This document shows, piece after piece, positions 48,500 to 62,337 of a stretch of 64,000 nt of DNA (the stretch's first letter is position 1; the number at the start of each line of letters is the position of its first letter). The notes beneath the pieces were generated by a model, which had not been told where the DNA came from, ran no database searches, and saw only the letters and a list, made by a program, of their open reading frames with translations. The stretch is from contig NC_090178.1 of the NCBI RefSeq assembly GCF_024679245.1, positions 29,845,742-29,909,741 of the forward strand, given 5' to 3'. The DNA is from Pseudorasbora parva (Eukaryota; Chordata; Actinopteri; Cypriniformes; Gobionidae). The translations under genes were made by a program, and so were the position numbers.

Positions 48500-51432
48500 C
48501 TAGAGGGACAAAGAGAATTTGAGATCAACATATACAATATCCCATTTACCATTGATGTATATACTATGTGTCACACATTCACATTTACAAACAATTAGAA
48601 ATAATTAGAGTAAAAGAGAAATTAGAGTATTTGTCGTGCTGTCAGAATGTGGCCCAAACTCAAAATACTCCCCCGTATCCCTGGCTTGGACAGAAACTAG
48701 TCAAGAGTGAGGAGTTGGGGTGGTGGAGGGTTGCAGAAAAGATTGCTAAGGAACAAAAGAGAGTCTGCTATCTATATATAGGCCTCCAATCATACGGAAT
48801 GGGTAGATAATTTGAACATGCTCCTCCCGAACATCATTTGGAAATGAATCAGAAATTAGAATGTAGAGTGAAACCCTAAATAACTGTGAAAACCCATCTA
48901 ATGGGTCCTGCACACTGTGCAATTTTTCAAAATCCTTTGCGAATGTTGCTTATCAGACTGTACGAACATGATCCCCGATGTAAGCCATGTCACACTGTAA
49001 GATCTCAGTTGTCAATAATGTCTGACTGTACGATAGTCAAGGCGCGCTAAAAATGGCGCACGCAACAAAACTCGTCCGGATTTTATATCATCAATGAATG
49101 ACTCGTTCGGTGACAGTGAGCTGCATCACATGCGGGACTGAAATGGTGGCTACAAAAAAAATCTCTAGCTCTCGTTTTGGTCAGAGATATTTGACGGTCG
49201 TCGTAGGATAAGTCACTGCATGATTGGTGCCAAATCTTCTGACTCTTCCAGAATTTCGTCTCAGGTCAAATTTGATCGCAGCGGTCATTAATCAGCTGCC
49301 GGTGAACATGTCAAACGAACGATCAAAGACGTCAGATTTTAGCCTAGGACCAGAGGAATCTTTTAGGATTTGCAAAATTTGTCTCAGACAGCCAAATCCT
49401 GGGCAAAATCGCACAGTGTGCACCCGGCTTAAGATCTAAAGGCTCTTTGTACAGGATGTCCAGTAATATGCATTTCTGTTGACATCCAAAAACAGCAAAG
49501 TATGGTGTGGGAATATTTAAGTACCGTGAACAATCTTTTCACCCTCTTCCATTCCAAAAGACATCAACTGCCCTGACTATCCATCTGAAGAATGGGTGGG
49601 GGAAAACCCTGACATCAGATTTACAAAGATGTTTTTGTGTGTTTACACTTACTCTAAATGTATAATTGAACATTTATAAAATAAATAACATTTAATATCA
49701 AAGAAAACATATTCATATATTCCTCATACGGATATTATACAATAGCTCCAAAACTATTTGGATACTTGTTGCAGCATTAGATAATATTAAATTAAAGTGG
49801 TATCTACAAACAAATAAAGCAGGTACTTTTAAAGACATTTTGGCCCCACTTTATATTAGGTGGCATTAAGTACTATGTACTTATGTCAAAAAATAAGTAC
49901 AATGTACTTACTGTGTTCAAATTGTATTGCAAAGCACTTTTGCTGATATTGCGGTGGGATACGGGTAGAGTTAGGGTCAGGTGTGGTGGTGTGGGTCAGT
50001 TTAAGGGTAGGGTTAGGTGTAAGGGAAGTGCCAACTGTGTAATTACAAATGTAAATACAGAAATTAATTACAGATGTAATTGCATGCAGGTATTATTAAA
50101 ATGTAAGTACAATGTATGTACACAATAAGTGCATTGTATCAAATGATTAATGAAAATGTTAGTACATAGTAGTTAAGGCCACCTAATATAAGGTGGGTCC
50201 GAAATTTTTATTTTAAAGAAAGTCTCACTATCTATGTATGACAAAGTCAAAGTTTTGCTTTTCAAACATGCCACTTAGACTTCCACTAAATGCCTAAATG
50301 CTATGAATGTCATATAAATGTTTGATGCCTATGGTGATATGGTAGAATGTTGTTAAAACTGCAAGAGAACACATACCTGTACATCTCCGCCTACTCCTCC
50401 AACCATGGGATCTTCTTCCAGAACCTTCACCATCTCCACTGAGGAGGCCGGGTCCAACATGGTGTCAGAATCACATACCTGCATCCAGAACAATATAGAT
50501 ACATCAATAAAGGATTACACACTAATTAGTTAAGGTTTTGCTCTGCTCATTTTCTCTGACAATATTCAAAAAATAGCTGAAACCTTCTATGAGCACCTAA
50601 CCTCAACATAAAAAAAATATATGTTTCATTTGTAATTCAATTTGGAAAAAAAAATTCTGCAAAATGAACAAATGTACTAAATGTTTCCTAAAATATGACC
50701 ATTCCTGCAAAGATGCATTTTACATATTTCGGAAACAATGTTCTCCGAAAAATGAAGTAAAATCATTGTTTGCACCACATTGTCTGAGGCATCACATTGT
50801 TCAACAACATGCCTCAGTACATGCCTCTGAATATCATCAATAATATGAAATGTTCATTTAAAGAGATTTATCTTTGCTGTAAATAATAGTATTTTCCATA
50901 ATCACAAGTAAAGACACCAGATTGTCTTTGTTTGAGCGGTCTAAATGAATCAAGTGTGCTAATAAATATGGTGGGACAAGTATAAATTTCTCCCAGAGGT
51001 CATCTTAATCCTTAACTTCTGGCTTACATCAGTTATAGAGCCAAAGATGTAAGATGGCTCATTGAACTCGAGGACACACTGTTCAAACATCGATAGTGAT
51101 TTAGTTAACTGTTCTAACATTGAAATTTTAAGCAAGCATTGCCCAAGTGTTCTCTTGCTTGTTCCAGAGAAAGTTAAGTATGCCACTTTGCTTTTACAAC
51201 CAAACCCCATAGTGAGACTAACCACAAGCCGGATAGCAAGATCAGTGATAAGTTAAACACAATTAGGGCTCTACACTCAGAGCAAAGGTCAGGGATCTCA
51301 TTGGAACCAGGTGGCATGTGGATAAAATAACATTATTTGTTCCGTCTACAAGGGAGCCCTTACATGATTATCAGTGAATGACAGCTACTGGTTTACCATT
51401 CTCAAAGGCCATTCAAACAGAATGCTTACTTA

Positions 51433-51490
<58 letters not shown>

Positions 51491-53383
51491 GGTTTAAACA
51501 CCAAGAATAACAATACCGTCCAAACCAATGGACGTTAAAGTTCTGTTTATTATAAGCATGTTGCCCTTATGACGTCTGCCATTTTAAATGCAGCTCTTCA
51601 ATGCTGGGGGGCTTCTGATTGGCTGTCAATGTATTTATGGTTCATCAGTTGGGAAAAAAATAGTTCTGAAAGTGATTCCAACAATAGTGCTCCTCTGTGT
51701 TCTCATAAAAATGTTAATTATTTCTGAATTGTCCAGTGCTTTGAACCTGATAAACTGAGTTTGAAGCTGCGTTACACATCACCTTTTAACCCTTTAATTC
51801 AACCTGGCACGGTGTCGTAAAAATGCAATGTGATAATTTGATGCTTAATGTGGTGCTTACTGTATGCGTCAAACAGCAAAATATGTTACTGTGACACGTA
51901 TTTATATATAAAAACTATTTAAAAACTGCCTTTTTTTGAACCGGCTCTCATATTACCTTTCGACTGGTAACTCAGACTGCGTTCTCTAGTGGACACTATG
52001 AGGTATTCCTTATAGTGTCCACTAGAGGATGAAGTGACTCGTTCCCTTGTAACCATGGTTCCATGAGTTCCACCTGGGTTTTAAAAGCTTAAGTCTTTCT
52101 TACATCCTAATTGACTGTACGGTTGTTTGGATTGCATAAGAGGACATTTATCACTAGTTTTGCCAATAGATCTTCAGAAAGACATTCTGTAGCAAATAGC
52201 TTAAACAAAAGTAAATATCCTGTAACATTCTACCAAAGCCACAGAGTCTGTTTTGTAATGTGAAAACACATGTATACAGCTGTTCTAACTGTGTGCCATT
52301 ATAAAATCCCTCAAAATAATTAGTCTCTTTTGGTAGTAGCTCATAAAAATTCAGGAGTGGGAATTGCATGTTTAGAATAAACCATCATAGATGGGTTCTT
52401 GGGGGTTTAATGTATTTATGTGACTTATTTATGAACATGTATTTATGTGACGTTCCCATGAACTAAATAACCACTCGATGTCATGAGCTAATAGTATGTG
52501 CTCTGAGATGGCATGGAAAATACCAGCGATCTGTTCTGGAAGTTCTAGAAATAGCCCCGGAATATGCAAACGATTTCCCACAGAAGTCCCTCAATGAACA
52601 GCATCAGTGTTACCAGGAATGTACTTTCCTCACTCTCAGTGCACTACATGCTTCAGCCTAGCATCCACTTAAGGAGTCACAAAAGCTTCTTTGTACAATT
52701 TTGCCTGTGTTGCCCCCGTGTACTTGGCTTGAGCCGCCTGAGAGAGATAGACTCACCTGTACGTAGTCGACACTTCTTCCCAGGGCTTTGAAGGCGGTGT
52801 ACATGACCTCCCTCTTCCCGCCCCACTTCTGCATGATGCACACGCATTTATTGTTGAGAACCAGGCGGGAAATGTGCTGCAAGCTCTCGGCGTACAATTC
52901 TTCGGTTTCATCTGGTCCTTTCTGGTGATAGTTGCTTTTCCAAATGTAGGTGGCTGCCCTGTCCCGGCCCATGATGTCCCGAAAGATCTCCATCATGTAG
53001 CAGTCATCATCATTGTTCCCGTCGATAACCATAATGACCTTTATCCCAGGGTAGGTGAGCCTCTTCACAGATATTAAACACTTTTTCAGGTAGTTGGGGT
53101 CTTCCTGATAGGCTGCGATGCAAAGGGCCAGTGACTTGTTGAGTTTGATCGGTGTTTCCAGGGAGCGCTTCATGTTCCTGTGTTCCAGTAGAGCAAACAA
53201 GCTCTGGATGATGAGGTGAACGACTAGAATTGCTCCATAAAGACCAAAGGACAAATAGTTGCCGGCAGTCGTTATGAGCTTATACCCCATGATATAAGCA
53301 GTAGAGATTCCCACAAGCAGCGAAATGCCGAACAGTGTCGTCCCAACAATCCTTAAGTAGGAGATCGCTTTATCACATCTCAT
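47570..53383 (-). CDS. has2: Hyaluronan synthase 2, three coding exons (552 aa)
   Basis: The spliced CDS is join(53383..52757, 50478..50377, 48499..47570) on the minus strand: 209 + 34 + 309 codons plus TAG, giving 552 aa, the length of vertebrate HAS2. The family is a plasma-membrane processive glycosyltransferase that polymerises UDP-GlcNAc and UDP-GlcA into hyaluronan and extrudes it. Visible motifs: N-terminal membrane segments near residues 11-31 and 45-67; GT2 catalytic motifs DGN (121-123), KWGGKR (186-191), DSD (212-214), GGVGGD (236-241), GDDR (312-315) and QQTRW (350-354); then several hydrophobic C-terminal segments ending in YDMVLDV. All splice sites are GT-AG and all introns are phase 0. 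The frame is open throughout with no missing catalytic residue, so it looks functional. HAS1 and HAS3 are less likely, because length and recalled sequence fit HAS2 best. The neighbourhood is otherwise repeats, so it stands as a single gene. Confidence 0.97.
48901..49431. mobile_element. MITE in has2 intron 3
   Basis: GGGTCCTGCACACTGTGC at left and GCACAGTGTGCACCC at right are inverse copies. The arms include ACTGTACGAACATGATCCC and TCAAACGAACGATC. CpG-bearing MITE, no ORF of note. Lies between exons 3 and 4, so it is transcribed in the pre-mRNA. Confidence 0.75.
49848..50202. mobile_element. MITE in has2 intron 3, CACTTTATATTAGGTGGC type
   Basis: CACTTTATATTAGGTGGC at left and GCCACCTAATATAAGGTG at right. 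The inner arms AGTACTATGTACTTA and TTAGTACATAGTAGTTAAGG also pair. The middle is a GGGTAGGGTTAGG-type stretch. It ends about 170 bases from exon 3. Confidence 0.85.
50377..50478 (-). CDS. has2: has2 exon 3 (residues 210-243)
   Basis: This 102-bp, 34-codon exon lies between an ATGCAG acceptor and a GTATGT donor. It encodes the [13 protein letters not shown] and VGGVGGDVQ segments, which hold the DSD metal/UDP-binding motif and the GGVGGD motif. Both boundaries are phase 0. It is too short to show up as an ORF, but it joins exons 2 and 4 exactly and brings the protein to 552 residues. Confidence 0.96.
51435..51488. repeat. (AAT)n microsatellite in has2 intron 2
   Basis: About 54 bases of uninterrupted TAA/AAT. 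Confidence 0.95.
52757..53383 (-). CDS. has2: has2 exon 2 (first coding exon, residues 1-209)
   Basis: The start ATG at 53383 directly follows a TTGTTGTTTTCAG acceptor, so the exon appears to begin at the start codon. The first residues [11 protein letters not shown] match the family N-terminus. An upstream in-frame extension to about 53500 is intron sequence. The exon encodes the two N-terminal membrane segments and the first half of the GT2 domain, including DGN and KWGGKR. It ends at VDYVQ, followed by the donor GTGAGT (52756-52751). The reading frame continues into intron 2 for about 30 codons and should not be annotated as coding. Confidence 0.95.
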
Positions 53384-54995
53384 CTGAAAACAACAATAGG
53401 ATATTGAGGGGTTAATATTTATGATTTTGACTGAACCAATTAAGTTATTCTGCTGAACCCAAGAGAAGATATTTGAACACATCTCAGTGTTTTCGTCCAT
53501 TCAGTGAAATTCAGTGTGGTCCAATATTGCTCTGGACCCAATTGACTTTAATTGTATGGAGAAAAAAAAACTGTTCCTCAGAATATCAGTGTTTTACAAA
53601 AGAACAAAACTCATACAGGTTTGGAATGACATAAGTGTGAGTAAACAATGACAAAATCTTAATAATTTTTGGCTGAACCTTGCCTTTAAGTACAGCTTCA
53701 TGGACAGCACTCATAAATGACATGAAAGCAGATGTGTGGACAGCTTTTACATGTTTGCTCATACACAAACATAGAATACATGCATCTGTTCTCGCCACAA
53801 AAGCAGCAGTACATTTCAGAGAGCATCATATTTCTTTCTCTTTCCTCCTCTTCTGAATATCTGAGCGGTCTCTGTGACCATTTGTTCCAAGTTTCCTAAC
53901 TAATGCAGTTCCCCATCTGCTTGGCAGACGTGACTATCCAGCACCACCCTCTGACATCATCTGTTTATATCTCCGTGGGAACGCATGAACAGTGAAATTT
54001 AGATTTCAGAGGGCTGCACTAAAGACCCTCTGTCTTATTACTGCTGAAGACGGCCATTGTGTTAATGATGGTGTCTTGTTTTATCGACTCTCGACACTCA
54101 AATCTTGTTTTTCTTTGATATTATCCCTCTTGGTTTAGATAATACAGTGGTTCTGGCCTGAGAGAGAGGTTGCTATGATGGACTACAGCACAGTGTGAAT
54201 CTAACTAGCACGTGTCACAGCCTTTAACGTCATCCTGCGTGTTTACGAGGCCCTCTGGACCCTCAAAAACCCCACCTTATCCAACAGACACGTGCAAGCC
54301 TGTTGGATTAAGGGCCGCATGTGGTGTTGATGTCTCAAATGCCTCTACTACTCTTGGGGTATCCCTAAACCTGCTTTCATGTTTTGTTTAAACTCTAGAT
54401 GAACTCGAAAAGGCTCATTTAAAGGACTGCTGACAAGACAAAATGTGGCCCACACCTAAAAGGCCACTAAAGCTAATCACAGGATATCAGAAGCATCGCT
54501 GTCTTTGCGAATGACCTCATTTCTCATGTTTGCACAAAATTGGTGCAGGCTTTGTGTCTCCAATGATGAATGTGCAAGGTTTACATTGCAGATTGACTCG
54601 TCTTGTTGTGAATGAAGATGTGCGCCCTATTAGATAATCCCTTTGATTAAATGGTCCTGTGTGAAACACTTGCCATCAATAGCTTTTGTCTGACTGAATG
54701 AAATATGGTAATTTGCAGCAAAGACCCATTCCCATCCAGGATGATGATAGCCATCAAGTTTTAATATAATCATTCTAATTCAATGAGAATAGCCACAGCT
54801 ATAACGATAACAACACATGTATCACTGGAATCACTCTAAAAACTATTTTATTCCAGCTTATGAAGTGCACTAGTAATGAAAAGAAAATTATCTTCCATTG
54901 ATGTGGATGGAAGAAGTTAGCATTATAGTTATCTTTTTTTATAATCATTCTGAAATAACAGTTAAATATACAGTAAATATATAGGTTTTGTACTA

Positions 54996-55379
54996 CACTG
55001 TAAAAAATGTTGGTTTAACTTAAAAAAGTAAGTAACCTGGTTGCCTTAAAATTGTGAGTTTATTGAAAATAAATAAAATTTAGTTGATACAATGAAGGAA
55101 ATTGGTTTAATAAATAGAAACTCAAAATATTATTGCATCTGAACCACATATTATTACATATTATTGCATCTGAATAGCACAATTTGACATGTTTCACATG
55201 CAAAATCACAAATAAAACACACACAATTACCCAAATATGCTTACAAAATCTTTTAATCATTTGAATAAAGGTTGTTGATTCTCAAAAAGGTTCATTGTAT
55301 TAACTCAAATTTTCAATTTCAGTGAACTCTTATTTTTTAAGGCAACCAGGTAACTTATTATTTAAATATTTTTACAGTG
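54996..55379. mobile_element. CACTG-ended MITE, 'TAACCTGGTTGCC' family (copy 2), has2 intron 1
   Basis: Complete 384-bp copy. It starts CACTGTAAAAAATGTTGG and ends AATATTTTTACAGTG, with a TA duplication (54994-54995, 55380-55381). Inner arms AGTAACCTGGTTGCCTTAAA and AAGGCAACCAGGTAACTT pair. It shares its body with 43300-43579. No transposase. Confidence 0.9.
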
Positions 55380-56883
55380 TAGTTGATATGTTGTGTATAT
55401 TATCTGGCCATGATCCAACAGAGCAGGGAGGAGATACAGAGTGTCACGGATCTCTGAGTTGAATCATTCTCAATGGGGAAAACTGTAACTCTAGCTTTGA
55501 AGGTAGATGAAATATTGCAGTGCAAGAAAAGTACACTTGCACTAGCCAAAAGGGACTGCAACGCCTCCCGAGCACCACCAGAAAATTACTTTGCTTGACT
55601 CTTATGTAGTCAAATATTATTAATCTAGAGAGGATTTTCACACTATGCCTGATTGTAGGGGGAGGTAGATTGTGTAACTTAATGGAGACAGAGGATTTGT
55701 TCGTCTTTATCCTCAGATTTGGAGGAGATTCCTTTAGACAAAGCTTCATTTGAAACACAATAACTTGTAAATGGCCATCAAACAACAGTTGTTATAAAGC
55801 AGCAAATCCATGACTCGCAGCTTAAAACATCTTTTAGGGGAATTGGTGGAAAAATAGCAGATCATTTTTTATTTAGCAACAGCGGATCCTGTGGGAGTTG
55901 TCTTCTAAAATAAGCAAACAGCTTTTTGGCGATCTGTTGATCCTGTTTTTATATTTGATTATAAAAAATAAAATATACATAATAAAACAAATTAACTATA
56001 TAATATAAATGAAACTCTTGAAAGAGAAAGATAGCTTTCAAAGATTTGTGCAAACTTACCAAACTTGGCACCATAAATTCAATGGCTAATGGGTTTTTCC
56101 ATCAAATAAGTTGTTTCATTGAAATTGTGTTGGTGGGAATTTTGGCACAGGGACAAAGCTAGGGACATTGCCCTTCTGATATACCCCAGTGTATTCCCAG
56201 GCATTGGAGGAAGCTTCTGCTTCTCCTAAGTGGGTGGTTCTGAGGTGGTGGGGAATCTAGGAACTTGGGGAACTGCCATGGACGCCTCCCAAAGGATATA
56301 TCCAACTACTAGCACTGAGACACATCCATCACTCTGAGGTGTGGCCTTGTTAGACTTTATGGTGGCCATGTTGCCTGCTGTTCAGGCTGCTGCCACCAAG
56401 CTTAGTACTAAATTCTGCCTCCAGCCCCGTTTCCAACTTTCAACCTTCCAGTACTCTCAAACTTTATTGTAGCCTCACCTTCAGTCCTAAAAAAAAACAC
56501 CTAATGGTTAAGACTGCTAGAAGAAATAACGTGGCATTTCCACAAGTTGTTACAAATGCCTTGAGGGCTAACTGCAATTAGATTATTGTATGAACTTTTG
56601 CCACTAGAAGTCCCCTGGACTAAGCACAAATTTGTTTGCCTGTGCTAGACTGTATGTTGAACAGCTGGGTCTTATCACGAGCACATGGCCATGGTCATAT
56701 CCTTATGACCTCCAACTACAGCCTGATTTTCAACGACACAACTACACACCCAGCCCATTTACAACAGGCAATATCTGCAAAATACTGAGGAAGTTTGGCA
56801 TCAAATTGATCAAAAGAGTCTTTTGAAGTTAAACACAAATATTATTCACATTGGCTATCATTTCAAAATAAGAGAGATTAACA

Positions 56884-57166
56884 GGATAGTTCACCCTAAA
56901 ATAAAAATAAAATGTAATTATTTACTCACCCTCAAGTTGTTCCAAACCTGTATGGTTTATATTTTGAAGAATATGGGTAACCAAACTGTTAATGGACTCT
57001 ATTGACTTCCATAGTAATGGCCCATCAACTGTTTTGGTTACTGACATTCTTCAAAATATATTCTCTTGAGTTCAACAGAAAAAAGAAATTCATTCAGGTA
57101 TGGAAAAACTTTGAAGGTGAGTAAATATTGACATCATTTTCATTTTTGAGTGAACTATCCCCTTAA
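56884..57166. mobile_element. MITE, GGATAGTTCACCC family, has2 intron 1
   Basis: AGGATAGTTCACCC at left and GAGTGAACTATCC at right. CTCACCCTCAAGTTGTTCC and TACTATGGAAGTCAATAG-type arms pair around GACTTCCATAGTAATGG. Same termini as 2436-2701 and 6869. Confidence 0.85.
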
Positions 57167-58372
57167 GTTGCTTTGTGCCTTATATCCAGTGCCTCATAAT
57201 ATGATAACTAATGACTGTAAAGATGTATCATGAGAGAACATGTCAGCACATAAATATTTGGGAAACATCTGCAATACTAGCATTTTAAGGATGAATTCGT
57301 GTATTTTTAATCAGGGTGCAAATTATAATGGCCACATGGGAGGTCTGACCCCCTAATTAAGGCTTGAACCCCCCAAAGAAAGTCAAATCAAAGGCATGAA
57401 TTCTTAAAACACACAAGTGTTTCAGTAGCCTTTTCAAACAACCGCTAAATTAGATTACAAGTTAGTCAGAGGCTGTCGAACAGGATTCGCGTTAGCTTGA
57501 AGAGGTTACCATGGCGATAGAAGACCGTGCTTACCATTAGAATCAGTTTTGGAAGCTACGTTAAAGAAATAGGGTATCACTTTATTTTAAGGTGGCGTAG
57601 TTACAGGTTACTACATGTAGCTACTGTAGTAATAACAGTAGATTATGATTAGATATAGATATATACTTTATGATAGGCTACATGTTTTGTTATAAAAGTA
57701 TTTGCATTCGAATCATCCCGAAATAACACTGACAGAAAAATTACTTTGTTTGTTTTATATATTAGTAGTGTTTGTTTTATATAATTTCACTTAGGCTACA
57801 TGTGACTTCCAAAAGAGAGCCTATACTTGAAAAGCGTCATTACGCATCATCATAGCCTGCGTCACACCAGTCTTGCGCGCAATATCTGTTCTGTTCTATT
57901 ATTGGTCAGAGAGTCCAGATGGTGTTTAATTAGCCTATGCCCTTGTCGAAATAAAATAACCAAAACATTTTGCTCTAAATGTATTATGTTAATGTTGTTT
58001 AGAAGCCTAAAACGTGTATGAAATCTGTCAGAAAGAACAGCTGACAAGCATCACAGATTTACCAATACTGAATTAATAAAGCTAGATTAAAATATCTGTT
58101 CTTTATTAGATGTACTGTTGAGTCTTACTACGAAAAACAGTGAGAGAAATTAAGTACAACCTGTTGGACCATGAAAAAAAATGGCACGTGTAGGCATTGC
58201 AAACGCTTATGGCTGAGCTCCATTCATTTAAAGTTATCCCCCTCACAGGCTACTTAAAAATAAAATAATATAAAAATAAATAAAAAAACAATAAAAAAAA
58301 CTTAAATGCTTTCAAAATAAGGTATAGCTTATTATTACACATGTTTAAACACTTAATAATTCATGATCTTAC

Positions 58373-58585
58373 CTTGGAGCAGCTATGTGAAGATTTCCCG
58401 TTAGTTTAACAGGGATGCTGTCCGACGAGTCTCTGCACGTTCCAGACACTGCACAAACCTTCCCATACAAGTTTTTGGGTAAAAAAACAGAGGAGACCGA
58501 CATGGAGCATCTAAAAACTCCTTGCTTTGAATTGCAAAGATGTGCAGTATCCACGTTTTCCATATAACGAATGAACATTCAAGTT
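58373..58585 (-). other. has2: Probable has2 noncoding exon 1 (5' UTR)
   Basis: A strong donor, CTCCAAG|GTAAGAT, sits at 58373/58372, about 5 kb upstream of exon 2. That fits the known vertebrate HAS2 layout of an untranslated first exon and a start codon in exon 2. The 5' limit is inferred from a TATA-like box about 25-30 bases upstream. Short upstream ATG frames (for example from 58578) are present but unlike any HAS sequence. Intron 1 would run 58372-53384. This rests on the donor and gene architecture only; no transcript evidence is available. Confidence 0.55.
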
Positions 58586-58605
58586 GCACGCCTCCTCAAA
58601 TACAT

Positions 58606-58614
58606 CATATATAG
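58606..58614 (-). promoter_or_regulatory. has2: TATA-like box of has2
   Basis: On the minus strand this reads CTATATATG, about 235 bases upstream of the exon 1 donor, so transcription would start near 58580-58585. A GC-rich stretch with GGGGCGAGG-type sequence lies further upstream (about 58935-58965) and could hold Sp1-type sites. Position and match are suggestive only. Confidence 0.4.
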
Positions 58615-58615
58615 T

Positions 58616-59464
58616 TTGCATCATTCTGCTGTGATGAGGTCTGTTGGAGCATCTTGGCAGTTCATTTTGACTTTGTCAACGGATAAAAGAAAAAGAAATA
58701 ATAATAACAATAATAATAATAATAATAAAGTTATCCAACAGTAGTCAATGTTGGTGACTCGACATGTAATTGATTCAAGTTTTCTTTTTCTCCAAGCGTA
58801 CAGATTTAAATAGTTAACTGTTCTTTTCTGCGTCTAATTTCTTTCAGAAGCTTTAAGTTTATGCTTCCTGTAAGCCATACATTTAAAGACTCGTAAGACT
58901 CTCTTAACCGGGCAGGGTTTTGGACTTGTTTTAATAGGGGGGTTGGTTCGGGGGCGAGGAGGAGCGATCTAAGAGAAAAAGTGCTGCCCATTCAAACTTC
59001 CGAAATGGGGGTGGGTATGAGTTTATCAAGCAATTAGCCAAACAGTCTTCAGCTAATAAATAAATAAATAAAATTAAGAGAAAGAAAACTGTGAATTATA
59101 TGGTTTAAATAAACAAATTAATAACAACAACTCGTTAAAAGAGAATTACAAGAAATAACGTGTTCATACCAAGGGCATACAAAAAATGGGTAGCCTATTT
59201 AAAAAAAACAAAAAACAAAAACAGTTGGCATTATTAAGAAGAATGCATTCATATTCAGTTGATATTTTGCCAATTGTACAGGTATAAAAACGTAAATAAA
59301 ACTCTCGTGATAACTTTTGAATGGTCCTTGATTCTGCGCTTGTGATTTTGAGTGCAATCAGCATATTCACCACTAGAGTGCGCCACACATTTCTAAATCC
59401 GTTCTCATTCACAGCAGTGAAAGTTGGTTTGGAACAGACCTAGGCCTACTTGTCAGTGATGGAG
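58616..59464. other. has2: has2 upstream region
   Basis: Immediately 5' of has2 on its strand. It holds an AAT-type run (58695-58730), a short GC-rich stretch (58905-58975) that could bind Sp1-type factors, then AT-rich DNA up to the CTTT array. No gene. Regulatory content is likely by position only. Confidence 0.4.
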
Positions 59465-60985
<1,521 letters not shown>

Positions 60986-61049
60986 TACACAAGGGCTAAT
61001 GACAAGACCTAAAAACATGAAACATGAACCTACTCCAAAACACCCTGTG

Positions 61050-61275
61050 ACAGATCCCCCCACTCTATGTGGCATGGGGGGACCTGGACCCTGTGGCATG
61101 GGCGGACCAGGACCCTGTGGTGTGGGCGGACCTGGACCCTGGGCGGACCTGGACACTGTGGAGTGGGCGGGCCTGGATCCTGAGGTGTGGGCGGACCTGA
61201 ACCCTCAGATGTGGGCATGGGCGGCCATGGTGGTAATGGCAGTTCAAGGGGCCATGGCGGTAGAGGCAGTTTAGG
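61050..61275. repeat. GC-rich minisatellite, ~24-bp GGACCTGGACCCTG unit
   Basis: Degenerate units GGACCTGGACCCTGTGGCAT followed by GGGC repeat about eight times after a CTGTGACAGATCCCCCC entry sequence. Frames give collagen-like GPGPCGMG or mirrored PPTPQGPGP runs on either strand, which is expected of such repeats. The entry sequence resembles the GTGACAG-ended fish repeat at 40517-41130. Confidence 0.8.
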
Positions 61276-61549
61276 GGTCCCAGCGATGTGGCCTCGATGT
61301 GCCCCTTGAACTGAATTTGATAGGTGTCTCTCACATTGTCCCACAGCAACACAATTAAAATAGTGTAGATTAGTGTACAATGTTTTATAATAATAATTTA
61401 TTCTTTTCAGTGTCCATTTCATTCATTTAACATTTGATATCGGGGGAATCCAAGTTATTTTACAAATCTGAACATTTAAAAAAAGTTCTACTTCTTCTTA
61501 ACTTCTACTCATTTCAACTGACTTGTGAAAACTGGTTAAAAAATCAAAA

Positions 61550-61864
61550 TCATGGAATCATTTCAAATTGTTTTCTTGAACATGACAATGAGTTCACTAT
61601 ACTAAAATGACCCCCACAGTCACCAGATCTCAACCCAATAGAGCATCTTTGGGATGTGGTGGAACGGGAGCTTCGTGCCCTGGATGTGCATCCCACAAAT
61701 CTCCATCAACAGCAAGACGCTATCCTATCAATATGGGCCGACATTTCTAAAGAATGCTTTCAGCACCTTGTTGAATCAATGCCACGTAGAATTAAGGCAG
61801 TTCTGAAGGCGAAAGGGGGTCAAACACATTAGTATGGTGTTCCTAATAATCCTTTAGGTGAGTG
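61550..61864 (+). pseudogene. Tc1/mariner fragment G: transposase C-terminus and right TIR
   Basis: From about 61617 it reads [20 protein letters not shown], then HLVESMPRRIKAVLKAKGG, stopping near 61832. The right terminus GTTCCTAATAATCCTTTAGG ends at GTGAGTG, followed by TA. The catalytic Glu region is present; everything 5' of about 61550 is missing. A 5'-truncated copy, cut by the neighbouring repeats. Confidence 0.85.
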
Positions 61865-62337
61865 TATATACTACCAGTGTCTAGTACAGTATAGCATTGT
61901 GTTCCATACATATGGGTCTTATCCTGTCAAGCACTCCAAACTCACCTGGGGGCATATGCCTCTTATACAAAGCTAGAAATCTGAGATAGCTCACTTTTTT
62001 GTTTTAGTCGTGCAGACGTTCATGGTCTTTCTTGATTTCACTTGGAACAATGGCATCATTGAGAGGACATGTGCAACTCATTTTGCATTATGTTTAGATC
62101 AATGACACTGATATTGCTGATATTCTTATTAATCTGTGTGTTTCGCTCTAGAACTCAAGGAAATGGAAGTTTGAAACATGTTAGGTGCCATACACAGCTG
62201 GCATCTTTCCCAAACGTATCTTTTACACTTATTATTCCAGAAATCATCCACACAACCTGTTTTCTCTCTTAGTCAAATTTTTCAACATAGGGTAGTAGAC
62301 AGGAAAGAAAGTTCAATGTGAATGAACAAAGGGGTCA

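Noticed and set aside
61030..61422. Proline/glycine-rich proteins on both strands
   Set aside because: Mirror-image frames over a 24-bp GC minisatellite. Openness follows from the repeat unit.
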